In this document: positions 25,302-35,030 of the stretch, piece after piece
Numbering within the stretch: position 1 is the stretch's first letter
Layout: each line of letters opens with the position of its first letter
Source: Chitinophagaceae bacterium UBA1931
GTDB taxonomy: Bacteria; Bacteroidota; Bacteroidia; Chitinophagales; Chitinophagaceae
Assembly (NCBI GenBank): GCA_002337125.1
Contig: DDFJ01000004.1
Span: 733,889-797,888 of the forward strand
Reading direction: 5' to 3'
Length of the DNA: 64,000 nt
The notes under the pieces: model-generated
What the model was told of the DNA's origin: nothing
The model's input: the letters and a program-made list of their open reading frames with translations, nothing else
The model's database searches: none
Program-made: the position numbers and the translations under genes

Positions 25302-27164
25302 ATGAAGAAGTTTCTCCCAAAAAAATCAAGTAACTGTTTAAACCTGTTATTCGTTCTTTTACTTTTCTCTTTTTATTCTGCTGCACAAACAAAAAACAAG
25401 ATCAGCCGTACTTTACCTCAAACAATTGTTACAGCCAGTAACTATGGAGTAAAAGCCAACAGTGGAGAAAATGCTGCAACTGCCCTGCAAAAAGCCATTG
25501 CTGTTTGCCATACAAAGCAGAACCCTGTTTTGGTTTTACCCGGTGGCAGAATTGATGTGTGGGAAAAAGGCGCAGCTGAAAAAGAACTATATATTTCCAA
25601 TTGTACTGAAAGTGACAGTCTGCCGAAAACAAAACATATTGCGTTGCCACTGGATGGATTTTCCAATCTAACCATAGAAGGGAATAACACATTGATTGTT
25701 TTACATGGCAAGATGATTTCATTTTCCATTATCAACAGCAAAAACATAACAATTAAAAACCTGTCATTTGATTATGAGCGACCCACAATGAGCGAACTGA
25801 CAGTAACGAAGATTAATGACACATCTGCTGAGACAATTATTCACCCTGATTCCAAATACACGATAAGCAATGGCAAGATTTCTTTTTACGGAGAAGGCTG
25901 GCAAACCAATTCGTATCATACAATTGTATTTGACCCAACAGAAAATACCATGCGATATGGCAGCTTTTCTGCTTTTATAAAAAGTATTGCAAAAGAAAAG
26001 AAACCTGGCGTTGTTGCATTTGAAGGAAATTTTTCAAACGCAAAAATTAAAGCAGGTGATGTGCTGACCGTAAGAGATCCTTACAGGGATAATTGCGGTG
26101 GTTTTATCTGGTTAAGCAAAAACATTCTGCTACAGAACATCCGCATGCATTATATGCATGGGTTGGGCATTGTTGCACAGTTTTCAGAAAACCTTACGTA
26201 TAAAAATATACAGGCTGTACCTCAAAAGAATTCAGGGAGAATCATCAGTTCATTTGCTGATTGCTTTCACTTTTCGGGATGCAAAGGAAAAATCCTGATA
26301 GACAGTTGTTCAACCTCCGGCTCGCATGACGACCCGATTAATGTGCATGGTACTCATTTGAAGATTACAAAAATTTCATCTCCTCAAAAAGTTACTGTTC
26401 GTTTCATGCATCATCAAACCTATGGTTTCAAAGCATTTTTTCAAGGCGATAGTATAGTCTTTATAAATCCACAAACATTGCAACCATTAGCCTATGGAAA
26501 AATCTCTAATGCTACTTTGCTTAATGAGCGTGAAATGGAATTACAAACCGATAAACCTATACCAGCCGGTATCCAGGAAGGAGTTTGTATAGAAAACATC
26601 AGCTGCACACCGGAATTAACCATCCGGAATTGCCGTTTTGAACGAACCAACACAAGAGGAATTTTAGTTACCACCAGGCGAAAGGTTCTCATTGAGAAAA
26701 ATTATTTTTTCAAGACAGGCATGCATGCCATTTTAATTGCCGATGATGCATCAAGCTGGTTTGAAAGCGGCCCTGTTCATGATGTTGTTATCCGTAATAA
26801 TGTATTTGAAGATTGCGGTTATAACCAGGGAGCAGACGGTTATACGATAGCTATAGCGCCTGAAAACCACCAATCTGTTGAACGTTTTTATGTGCATCAA
26901 AACATCCGCATCTATAACAATGTATTTAAACTATCCAGACCGGCTATTGTATTTGCTAAAAGCGTTGATGGATTGAAGTTTGAACACAACAGCATTGAAC
27001 AAACTGGCAGTAAAACCAATCCGCCTGCTGTTATTTTTCTTGAAGCATGCAAAGATGTTTCTGTAGATAAAAACAGTTTTGGAGATTTCTTGCCAGCTAT
27101 CATCCGCATAAAAAACATGACAAACTCAGAAGTGCGAACGAATCTGCAAACTACAGACAATTAA
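25302..27164 (+). CDS. Glycoside hydrolase family 110 alpha-1,3-galactosidase
   Basis: A 620-aa exported enzyme with a signal peptide (about residues 1-29, ending FYSAAQ). The rest is a right-handed parallel beta-helix with recurrent N-x-x-I steps. Motifs closely match Bacteroides GH110 proteins (GlaA/GlaB type): LTIEGNNTLIVLHGKM, YMHGLGIVAQFSENLTYKNI, ADCFHFSGCKGKILI, then GSHDDPINVHGTHLKI with the acidic pair Asp343-Asp344, and FERTNTRGILVTTRRKVLI. GH110 enzymes remove terminal alpha-1,3-linked galactose, as in the blood-group B or linear alpha-Gal epitope. The gene is monocistronic, divergent from susC and convergent with a GH2 gene. With the GH2 enzymes and sugar porters to the right it supports galactoside use. 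Confidence 0.85.
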   Translation: MKKFLPKKSSNCLNLLFVLLLFSFYSAAQTKNKISRTLPQTIVTASNYGVKANSGENAATALQKAIAVCHTKQNPVLVLPGGRIDVWEKGAAEKELYISNCTESDSLPKTKHIALPLDGFSNLTIEGNNTLIVLHGKMISFSIINSKNITIKNLSFDYERPTMSELTVTKINDTSAETIIHPDSKYTISNGKISFYGEGWQTNSYHTIVFDPTENTMRYGSFSAFIKSIAKEKKPGVVAFEGNFSNAKIKAGDVLTVRDPYRDNCGGFIWLSKNILLQNIRMHYMHGLGIVAQFSENLTYKNIQAVPQKNSGRIISSFADCFHFSGCKGKILIDSCSTSGSHDDPINVHGTHLKITKISSPQKVTVRFMHHQTYGFKAFFQGDSIVFINPQTLQPLAYGKISNATLLNEREMELQTDKPIPAGIQEGVCIENISCTPELTIRNCRFERTNTRGILVTTRRKVLIEKNYFFKTGMHAILIADDASSWFESGPVHDVVIRNNVFEDCGYNQGADGYTIAIAPENHQSVERFYVHQNIRIYNNVFKLSRPAIVFAKSVDGLKFEHNSIEQTGSKTNPPAVIFLEACKDVSVDKNSFGDFLPAIIRIKNMTNSEVRTNLQTTDN

Positions 27165-27269
27165 TATTTACAAACGGGTTTTTATTTCATTACGATCTGA
27201 AAGCATCGTTAAACCGTTACATATTGATCAACACAATATTTTCAGCAATCTTATGAACAGCAAAAAAGA

Positions 27270-30125
27270 CTAGTGCGGTTCAGTATTTACCAACTTCTTT
27301 AACCTCTCCCATTCTACTTTATCAGCCGGATTAAATAATTTCCCTTCCATGTAATTGAGCAGACTATATAACAATTGCTTTGCTTCGGGTCGTTTTTCAT
27401 TTTCAGAAATCAAATCGATAGAAGTCAGCAGTAATTTTCCGTTACCAACTTTGCATTCAATCACCAATCCCAACGACCTTGCCGTTACCCAATCATCAAT
27501 TACACGAACAACAGGTTTAATGCCTTTTGAAACAGAGTCAAGCAATATTGCATTTGAATGACTCATTGCATCCCACCATTGCCAGTTACTGTAATAATCT
27601 GTCGGAAACTGGTTGAATGCAGGATGCTTTGGATTCACTAAAATGCCCAGTGTATGCGGAGGTTGCCCACCTGTCCATGCTGTATTCCAGAAAATACTTG
27701 AAAAGCCAATGGCAATAGTTCCTCCTGCTTCTTTTCGAATTGAACCTTTAGGAAGTGTAATCAAAACCTTGCCACCATTCTTCAGCTTATCTAAAACGGC
27801 ATCATCAAAACTTTGTGCAATTAAAATATCAGCAGGAGTTTTTGGAAGCGTTGCGGGATACACAAAAAAGTCCCATGTGTTTTGATAATTCTCAATGCTG
27901 ACTGATAAAATTAATTTGGAAGCTTCCTTTATTGTTGAAAGCGACTGAACAATTTTACCTGCCTGGTTACCATTACCAATTTTAATATCCGTTTGTGGCA
28001 ATGACCCTTTGAATAAAATTTTACCGGTTACATCTTTTATTTCCCAAACAGGAGTAACATTTCTTAATTCTTTCGGTCCGAAATGTGCTACTTCAACCGG
28101 CAATATTAATTCTTCATTATTCAGGTAAATCATTTTTGGAAAACGTACCAACGGAACTGTTGAATTGCAAAACGCACTATATTCTTTTGCAGTAACGTAA
28201 CCCTTCTCTTCCCAAAAAGGATTCAGCACTCCAACCAATGCAGTTCCCTGCCCCGGAAAATCGTGCAGATCGAGCAAATGAAATCCACCCATACCTTTTG
28301 TGCGCAATGCTGCTTCTATATCCGACTTGTAACATAAAGTCTGCAGTTTACCCGATGCCAATAAAAAACTATCCGCATAATTTCCTAAACCATTTTCCCT
28401 GAGTACAGTTTGAAATATTTCAAAATTTCTCGCTTTTAAAACCCCTTTGTATTTACTGATTTCTTTGAAATCGGGATAAACACACCATTGACCTATTTCA
28501 TGACTCACAACAGGAACTGTGTATGCTGCTATTATTTTTGTCCAGTCATAATTTGTTGATGGATTTTTTCCATTAATCACACTTGTTAAACCTCCACCCC
28601 ATTGCTGTATTCTTGGATCAGCAAAATTGTTATACTCATTCGCTGCAATAACAGGCCATCCTGCTCCTGAAGTATATACTCTTCTTGCATCGTTTTTCTT
28701 CCAGTAATTCACAAAACCGGTGAGATAGGCAACCTGGTTTTTCCCAGCCGGTTCATTGCCATAAGCCATCATACAAAATGATGGATGATTGCCATATGCA
28801 GTGACAATCCTTTTACTTTCGTCATAAATAAACTGGTCAATTGGTTTGCCATCTCCCAATGAACTTCCCTGGTTTGCCCATGATGCACACTCGATCTGCA
28901 GGTAAATACCTGAACGATCTGCCGCATCAAATGCAGCTTCGGGAGGGCACCATGAATGAAAGCGGAAATTGTTCAGACCAAATGATTTTGCTATTCGAAA
29001 TATCCGCATCCATGAAGATGTATCAGTTGGAGGAAATCCTGTTAATGGGAAGATGGCACATTCCAATGTACCACGTAAAAATATTGGACGGTTGTTTACT
29101 TCAAATTGTGTTCCTCTTGCTTTAAATTCTCTCATACCAAACTGAACCTGTTTCTCATCAGCACCAACATCTGATTGAAGTACCAACTTCATCGAATAAA
29201 TATCCGGATGAAATTCATCCCACAACAAAGGATTGCTTCCCATTGGATAATTGATTTCGATAAAAGAACTGTCAGTATCAACTGTTACTTTCCTGTACAA
29301 CTGATTAAGTTTTTCCGCTGATTTGTTTGATGAAACAGCAAGAAGCTGAAGTGATGCAGTTACTTTTTTCCCGCTGTTATTCCTGACGAGAATTTTTGCA
29401 GTGACGATTTTATTTTTGATATCAGGATATAAGGCCACATCACCGATATACAGTTTGGGTTTTGCAGTAAGAGCAATTTCTCCAATCATACCGTTCCAGT
29501 TTGTTTGTGTATGATCAGAAATACTGTGTGAATTCTGTCCAACATCTACCTGCTTCACACGATTATCAACCCGAATACTCAACTGGTGTTCACCTGCTTT
29601 TAATGTTCCCAAATAAAACACTTGTTGTGTTGACAAACTATTTTGTGTGCCTACCTTTTTTCCATCAATCCAAACAGTGGTTTCCCAATGGCTTCGTTCA
29701 ATACTCAGAAACATTTCCTTTTCTTTCCATGTTGCAGGTATTGTAATTTTTTTCTGATACCAGGCAGCTCCTGTATAATATTTTATTGGTTGCAACCAGA
29801 AGGGAACCTTTATATTTCCGGGCTGACGAAACCGTTCATACTGTGTTTTAAAAAACCAAGATGAATCAACAATACTGCCCGTCCATTTTGTATGAACCGA
29901 TATTTCATTTCCCTTCTGATTGCTTGTCATTGAACCGGGCAGAACAACCGTTTCTGAGAATGTTTTGTTATACCATTGCTCCTGCTCTCCCCTGTCGAGT
30001 GAGTCGATCCTGAATTGCCAGTTTCCTGAAAGATTGACTTTAACAGCAATGCTTTGCTGACTAAACGATTTTACACTGACAAATAAAACAAGCAATGTAA
30101 ATACAATACGATTTGTTGTAGTCAT
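27270..30125 (-). CDS. Glycoside hydrolase family 2 protein (beta-galactosidase/beta-glucuronidase type), exported
   Basis: A 951-aa enzyme with signal peptide (MTTTNRIVFTLLVLFVSVKSFSQ). A jelly-roll sugar-binding domain covers about 30-220 (NLSGNWQFRIDSLD, AWYQKKITIPATW, SIERSHWETTVWIDGKKVG), followed by an immunoglobulin-like domain and a TIM barrel from about 340 (NNRPIFLRGTL, NNFRFHSWCPPEAAFDAAD). The acid/base is probably Glu458 in MAYGNEPAG and the nucleophile Glu543 in VVSHEIGQWCVYPD. The last 250 residues are an extra beta-rich and glutamine-amidotransferase-like region, longer than in LacZ. The gene is third in an operon after the MFS carrier and DUF5107 genes (37-bp gap). The exact sugar specificity is open. 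Confidence 0.85.
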   Translation of the reverse strand: MTTTNRIVFTLLVLFVSVKSFSQQSIAVKVNLSGNWQFRIDSLDRGEQEQWYNKTFSETVVLPGSMTSNQKGNEISVHTKWTGSIVDSSWFFKTQYERFRQPGNIKVPFWLQPIKYYTGAAWYQKKITIPATWKEKEMFLSIERSHWETTVWIDGKKVGTQNSLSTQQVFYLGTLKAGEHQLSIRVDNRVKQVDVGQNSHSISDHTQTNWNGMIGEIALTAKPKLYIGDVALYPDIKNKIVTAKILVRNNSGKKVTASLQLLAVSSNKSAEKLNQLYRKVTVDTDSSFIEINYPMGSNPLLWDEFHPDIYSMKLVLQSDVGADEKQVQFGMREFKARGTQFEVNNRPIFLRGTLECAIFPLTGFPPTDTSSWMRIFRIAKSFGLNNFRFHSWCPPEAAFDAADRSGIYLQIECASWANQGSSLGDGKPIDQFIYDESKRIVTAYGNHPSFCMMAYGNEPAGKNQVAYLTGFVNYWKKNDARRVYTSGAGWPVIAANEYNNFADPRIQQWGGGLTSVINGKNPSTNYDWTKIIAAYTVPVVSHEIGQWCVYPDFKEISKYKGVLKARNFEIFQTVLRENGLGNYADSFLLASGKLQTLCYKSDIEAALRTKGMGGFHLLDLHDFPGQGTALVGVLNPFWEEKGYVTAKEYSAFCNSTVPLVRFPKMIYLNNEELILPVEVAHFGPKELRNVTPVWEIKDVTGKILFKGSLPQTDIKIGNGNQAGKIVQSLSTIKEASKLILSVSIENYQNTWDFFVYPATLPKTPADILIAQSFDDAVLDKLKNGGKVLITLPKGSIRKEAGGTIAIGFSSIFWNTAWTGGQPPHTLGILVNPKHPAFNQFPTDYYSNWQWWDAMSHSNAILLDSVSKGIKPVVRVIDDWVTARSLGLVIECKVGNGKLLLTSIDLISENEKRPEAKQLLYSLLNYMEGKLFNPADKVEWERLKKLVNTEPH

Positions 30126-30162
30126 ACTTTTTTGATTATCGGTAATTATTCAACTGATCGTT

Positions 30163-33100
30163 TCAAATTAATTTTTGATGAACATACACACCCATATGTG
30201 AAGGATCTGCATCAAGCACTTTTTCAAAATATAATTTTGCTTCATCATTATTCCCCAGTCCAAGATTTCCCAAACCGATAAGATAATTACAATGGATATT
30301 ATTACGCTTGTTGAGATCATCATCAAAAATCATCAGGTCAGGAAGTGAAACAGCGAAGAAATCCATCTTAATTTCTTTGTCAAGATTTTGCATGCCATAA
30401 TCAACCAGTTTTTGAAAACGTGTATTTGCATCATCCACTTTTCCCAGTTTCTTTAATGCAGCACCCTGGTAAAATATTTTATCCGGTTGCTGATCGTTAT
30501 AGAATATGGCCTGTGAAGGTTCACTGATTCCAACAGCAGCTTTATTCCAATATTCAACAGCTGCATTTTGATTTCCCAGTTTTTCATAAGCACAACCGAG
30601 CCAATAGTAAATATCGTTTTCCTGAGCGCCATACAATTTTCCTTCACCAAGATTTTCAGGATAATGCTGAGCCTCTGTTAATAACGCAATAGCCTTATCT
30701 GCATTTCCCTGCTTCAATGCATCCTTTGCTTCTTCCACGCACAACTCCACATGCAATGCAGATACTTTTCCTTCTCCTCCTTCCCAGGGATGAAAAGTTC
30801 GTTTGCAAAGCATTTCCTTTGCTTCTTTTTCTTTACCTGATAATATCTTCAGCAAAACCATTTCCGCATATAAATCATCTCTTTCATCAACCAATGATTG
30901 ATATTGCTGCAGAAACAATAACCGGTCTTTTGGTTTTGTTTGAAAACGTTTGTATAACTGATCCAGTTCAAACAAAATCCTTGCATCAGCCTTGTCGCAA
31001 TTGAATGCCTGCTTAAACGATTCAAGTGCTTTCGCTTTCTCATTAAACTTATTGTAATATGCAATACCTAAGTTTCTGTGCGTAGTTGCAAATCCGGGAT
31101 AAATGTTTACCGAGTTTTCCCAATAAAGTTTTGCATCTGCATATCGCTTTTTCGCATAACAGAAATTGCCCAGGTAATAAAATGCTTTATAATCAGTTTT
31201 ATTTATTTCAACAACAGTTTTCAGCACTTCCACATCTTCTATCCTGTTCGGAAAAACTTTATCAGGAGAACAATTAAATCCTTTATTAAACCATGCAATA
31301 CATTCGTCCATTTTCTGTTGCATGAACTTATAGTATCCGAGATAATAAAAAACAAGTGCATCCTGTTTAGTTTCCGCTATCGGCAACAGAAATTCAAATG
31401 CTTCAGCAAACAAGCCCGCATGATAATAGTCCAACGAAATTTCAATGTAAGAATGACTGTTATTCCGCATCAGCTCTTTTAAACGACTGTATTCAACTGT
31501 TGCATTTTCTGAATCATTCAACTGGAGCAATGCATTGCGAAGTTCATACCGGCTGCCATAATCAAACCTGTCAATTTCCAATGAAGCCCGGCACCAGCTA
31601 ACTGCTTCTTTAAACCGATATAACTTTTGCAGAACAATCGCTTTTAAATGTCTTGCACGTGGACTGCAATTATTTCTCTTTAAAGAATTTTCAACGTGCT
31701 CTAAAGCTGTTGCCCAATCAGCTTTCGTACAATCAATCTGTGCCAATTGCAAAAAAGCATTATCCTGCATGGCCGCATTCCATGTGCTTTTGTAAAACAA
31801 TTTATAGGCTGCATCAAACTTTGCTTGAAATTTCAGTGATAACCCCAAATTATACAATGGCTCACCATCATAAGGATTGGGATTATGCTTTGATATTTTT
31901 TCAACAGCAAGTCTGAACTGTTTTTCACTTTGCTCAAACAAACCTTTACGCAGGTATAAAAGCCCAAGAGCATTGTTACACCTGCTGTCTGTCGGATCCC
32001 TTCTCAAAGCTTCATTGTAATAATCTTCCGGCATGTAGGTCGCATGCCTGTACTGTTCTAAATGCAAACCTGCGAGGTAGAGTTCTTCATTTGTTTTGAT
32101 CTGAGCAGGTTCTGCTATAGGTTTTGCAGGATCAGGTATTGCATCCTCTTTCCTTTTAACCGGTGTATAACTAACTAAACAGTTATTGTTTTTATCAAGC
32201 ACTTCAAGGCAATACTCTTCCAGGTTGTTCAAATCCGCAGCTATATTTAACTCTTCTGAAAAAGGAACTGTTGGAGACAATTCTTTCTGAACAGAAAATA
32301 GTATCTCCTTCCCTTTTTTTAACCTGATGGTTACCGACTTCTGTTCTGTTACATACACACCTGCATAGATTTTCTGATCGCTAACTTCAAGATTAACCAC
32401 CGCATCAGTCGTTGCATTTTTTACATACCCGATTTCTTTGTAGGGCATAAAAAACTGCTTAAACTCTCTTACTTCATTGGGCATTATCCAGCTGAAATCA
32501 GGTTGGTTATCGGTAAACATACCGCACATTAATTCAAAGTAGGGTCCGTCAGCATCTGTTAAATGCTTGTCCCATGCTTTACCAAATTCACCGCATCCCC
32601 ATGTCCATTGTTTTTTTCCTGGACTTACATGATGGTTCGCCACATGCAGCATTCCCGCTTTTTTCCCATGATGATAACCACCTACAAAGTTGAATTCACT
32701 ATCAACAGCCATATATGATGTGGGCACAGGAATATTTGTATAAACAGAAATATCTGTACCGGGCGAATAATCCACTTTATAATAAGTTCCTTTTGCAATT
32801 GGAAAAGAACTTACATCACGTTTGCCATGATCAAATACCGCATGTACATCGGGAGGGAATACACTTTGATATTGCTCATCAACTGCAACTGCAGGATTAG
32901 CCCACCATAAAAAAGTTTGAGGAAACGGAGTGCGGTTAAACAGTTTTGCATTCAGTTCAATGACCGATTTGCCGGGATGTAATGTGAAGCCCAATGCACA
33001 TTTTGTTCTGAACATTTTTTCATATTCATTCACCCATACTGTTTTACTACCATCTTTATTTTCTTCAATGGAAAAATCAACAGGTTCGAATGTAGATGGA

Positions 33101-33471
33101 CGATGATGTTGTGGCCAGTTAAACTCAATGCCGCCACTTATCCAGGGACCGGCTAAACCAACAAGTGCAGGTTTAATTACCTGGTTGTAATAAATAAAAT
33201 GATAATCGTTTGTTTTATCATAAGCCATTTGAATGCGGCCACCCAGCTCCGGCAAAATCATTATTTTCAAATACTCATTCTCTAAAAAAAGAGCTGTCCA
33301 TTCTTTCTCTTCTTTTACATCATACACTTTATCAATAACAGGATGCGGATACACCACACCACTGCTCCCCTGGTACACCCTGTTTTCCAGAAACATCGGG
33401 TTTTTATCTTCTTCTCCAACTTTATAGGTTGGAATAACCACTACTTCTTTCCACGCTTTGACTTCCATCAT
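30163..33471 (-). CDS. DUF5107 / TPR-repeat protein, cytoplasmic
   Basis: A 1102-aa protein without signal peptide. Residues about 1-360 match DUF5107, which looks related to the galactose-mutarotase/aldose-epimerase beta-sandwich: ENEYLKIMILPELGGRIQMA, SGGIEFNWPQHHRPSTFE, NRTPFPQTFLWWANPAVAVD, KQWTWGCGEFGKAWD. Residues about 470-1100 are TPR-like helical repeats (e.g. NALGLLYLRKGLFEQSEKQF, FYYLGNFCYAKKRYADAKLYW). No catalytic role is established for the family as far as I know. Its place between a sugar porter and a GH2 enzyme, 37-38 bp from each, suggests an intracellular step on an imported oligosaccharide or a regulatory/scaffold role. The start is the first of two adjacent ATGs (33471/33468); a TTG six bases earlier is less likely. 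Confidence 0.8.
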   Translation of the reverse strand: MMEVKAWKEVVVIPTYKVGEEDKNPMFLENRVYQGSSGVVYPHPVIDKVYDVKEEKEWTALFLENEYLKIMILPELGGRIQMAYDKTNDYHFIYYNQVIKPALVGLAGPWISGGIEFNWPQHHRPSTFEPVDFSIEENKDGSKTVWVNEYEKMFRTKCALGFTLHPGKSVIELNAKLFNRTPFPQTFLWWANPAVAVDEQYQSVFPPDVHAVFDHGKRDVSSFPIAKGTYYKVDYSPGTDISVYTNIPVPTSYMAVDSEFNFVGGYHHGKKAGMLHVANHHVSPGKKQWTWGCGEFGKAWDKHLTDADGPYFELMCGMFTDNQPDFSWIMPNEVREFKQFFMPYKEIGYVKNATTDAVVNLEVSDQKIYAGVYVTEQKSVTIRLKKGKEILFSVQKELSPTVPFSEELNIAADLNNLEEYCLEVLDKNNNCLVSYTPVKRKEDAIPDPAKPIAEPAQIKTNEELYLAGLHLEQYRHATYMPEDYYNEALRRDPTDSRCNNALGLLYLRKGLFEQSEKQFRLAVEKISKHNPNPYDGEPLYNLGLSLKFQAKFDAAYKLFYKSTWNAAMQDNAFLQLAQIDCTKADWATALEHVENSLKRNNCSPRARHLKAIVLQKLYRFKEAVSWCRASLEIDRFDYGSRYELRNALLQLNDSENATVEYSRLKELMRNNSHSYIEISLDYYHAGLFAEAFEFLLPIAETKQDALVFYYLGYYKFMQQKMDECIAWFNKGFNCSPDKVFPNRIEDVEVLKTVVEINKTDYKAFYYLGNFCYAKKRYADAKLYWENSVNIYPGFATTHRNLGIAYYNKFNEKAKALESFKQAFNCDKADARILFELDQLYKRFQTKPKDRLLFLQQYQSLVDERDDLYAEMVLLKILSGKEKEAKEMLCKRTFHPWEGGEGKVSALHVELCVEEAKDALKQGNADKAIALLTEAQHYPENLGEGKLYGAQENDIYYWLGCAYEKLGNQNAAVEYWNKAAVGISEPSQAIFYNDQQPDKIFYQGAALKKLGKVDDANTRFQKLVDYGMQNLDKEIKMDFFAVSLPDLMIFDDDLNKRNNIHCNYLIGLGNLGLGNNDEAKLYFEKVLDADPSHMGVYVHQKLI

Positions 33472-33509
33472 GATCAAATTTTTATCCGTTCAAAAAATTG
33501 ATTGTAGTA

Positions 33510-34850
33510 TCAATGACCTGCAAATGCATCTTCAAGATCTTCCAGTGATTTGCCTTTTGTTTCTTTTACTTTTTTTGCAACAAACCAAAAGCCAAACAAA
33601 CAGATTACTGCATAGATATAAAAGGGCGTATAAGCTCCCAGCTTACTTGCTAAAATGGGAAATGTAAATACAAGAATGGCGTACGAAAACCACAATGCAA
33701 TCACTGCAACTGAAATAGCCATGCCTCGTATTTTGGTGGGAAAAATTTCAGAAATCAATACCCATGTTACCGGTGCAAGCGAAACGGCGTAGGTGCCAAT
33801 TGCTGCAAGAAGTGTCCATGCTGCAACAGGCGATTTTATTTGTAAAAGAACCGCACTGATTAAATACAGAACAGCCAATCCCAACGAGCCAAACAACATC
33901 AATGCACGTCGTCCCATTTTTTCAACCTGCCACATGGCTAATAATGTAAAGAGCAGGTTAATGATTCCGATGAAGATGGTTTGCTTTAACTGATCTTCCT
34001 GGCTAAAGCCAACACTTTCAAAAATGGTTGTGGTAAAATTGAACACGACATTAATTCCGCAAAACTGTTGAAATACAGCTAAGCCAATTCCTACAATCAC
34101 GGCGGGCATTACCTGTTTTTCAAAAACAGAAGCGTATCTGAGCTTTACCGGTTTTTCTTTTGTTAATGAAACAGAAGAGATCATGTCCTTTGCGTAATCA
34201 GCACCACCAATCTTACTGAGAATTTTTCCGGCTTTATCCTGGAATCCATTCTTTAGCAACCACCTTGTACTTTCAGGTAACCATAATGCTCCTGCTAAAA
34301 ACAATCCCGATGGCACAGCTCCCAAACCAAACATCCATCGCCATGCTTCAACACCATTATTGCGTAACGAATAATTGACGAGGTTGGTAACTAAAATCCC
34401 CAGCACAATTGTGAGTTGATTAATCGCCACCATTCTGCCACGTATTTTGGTTGGTGCTATTTCAGCAATGTAAAGAGGTGAAAGCATAGAAGCCATTCCT
34501 ACCCCGGTTCCGGCAACAAACCTTGCTGCAATAAAAAAATCCCTGTTGGGAGAAAATGCCATTGCAAGAGAGGACAAAAAGAAAATGCCTGCTGCAGTTA
34601 AAAGACCAGGTTTGCGGCCATATTTATCGGCCAGCTTTCCTGCGGTTAAACAACCAACTATACAGCCAAGTGCAAGCGATGCAGTTGCGAAACCTTCCCA
34701 ATACTCATTCAGCATAAATTTTTCCTTGAGAAATGGAAGGGCTCCTGCAATAACGGCGAAATCAAAACCAAACAAGTAACCACCAAGTGCAGAGATAAAT
34801 GAGATCAACAGGATAAACCCGTTGTTTAATACAATCCGATTTTCTGTCAT
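33510..34850 (-). CDS. Sugar porter family MFS transporter (AraC-linked operon)
   Basis: A 446-aa inner-membrane carrier with 12 predicted helices and the sugar-porter signatures: GYLFGFDFAVIAGALPFL in helix 1, ADKYGRKPGLL after helix 2, RGRMVAINQLTIVLGILVTN, PESTRWLLKNG before the central loop, QFCGINVVFNF and SEIFPTKIRGMA. Such proteins import a mono- or disaccharide by proton or sodium symport. It is the first gene of the leftward MFS, DUF5107, GH2 operon and is divergent from an AraC-type regulator at 35031. The substrate is probably a galactose-containing sugar, by context. Confidence 0.9.
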   Translation of the reverse strand: MTENRIVLNNGFILLISFISALGGYLFGFDFAVIAGALPFLKEKFMLNEYWEGFATASLALGCIVGCLTAGKLADKYGRKPGLLTAAGIFFLSSLAMAFSPNRDFFIAARFVAGTGVGMASMLSPLYIAEIAPTKIRGRMVAINQLTIVLGILVTNLVNYSLRNNGVEAWRWMFGLGAVPSGLFLAGALWLPESTRWLLKNGFQDKAGKILSKIGGADYAKDMISSVSLTKEKPVKLRYASVFEKQVMPAVIVGIGLAVFQQFCGINVVFNFTTTIFESVGFSQEDQLKQTIFIGIINLLFTLLAMWQVEKMGRRALMLFGSLGLAVLYLISAVLLQIKSPVAAWTLLAAIGTYAVSLAPVTWVLISEIFPTKIRGMAISVAVIALWFSYAILVFTFPILASKLGAYTPFYIYAVICLFGFWFVAKKVKETKGKSLEDLEDAFAGH

Positions 34851-34871
34851 AAAGCAAGCTGTTATATCAAC

Positions 34872-34918
34872 AAAGATTCAATAATAAGCGCTGTAAAACA
34901 ATGGAAAAAAAGATTCAA
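34872..34918. promoter_or_regulatory. Direct repeat AAAGATTCAA in the AraC/MFS divergent region
   Basis: The 10-mer AAAGATTCAA occurs at 34872-34881 and 34909-34918, 22 bp upstream of the MFS start. AraC-family regulators often bind direct repeats, so this is a candidate site, but the A+T-rich background makes chance occurrence possible. Confidence 0.25.
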
Positions 34919-35030
34919 ATGATGGATATAATTCTGATTTACTGCCGCAAGTAAATGCTACTTTTATATAAGCATGTGCTGATTTTACAGGTATTATCAG
35001 TTTATTCATGATTACGCCAAAAAGAAAAAG

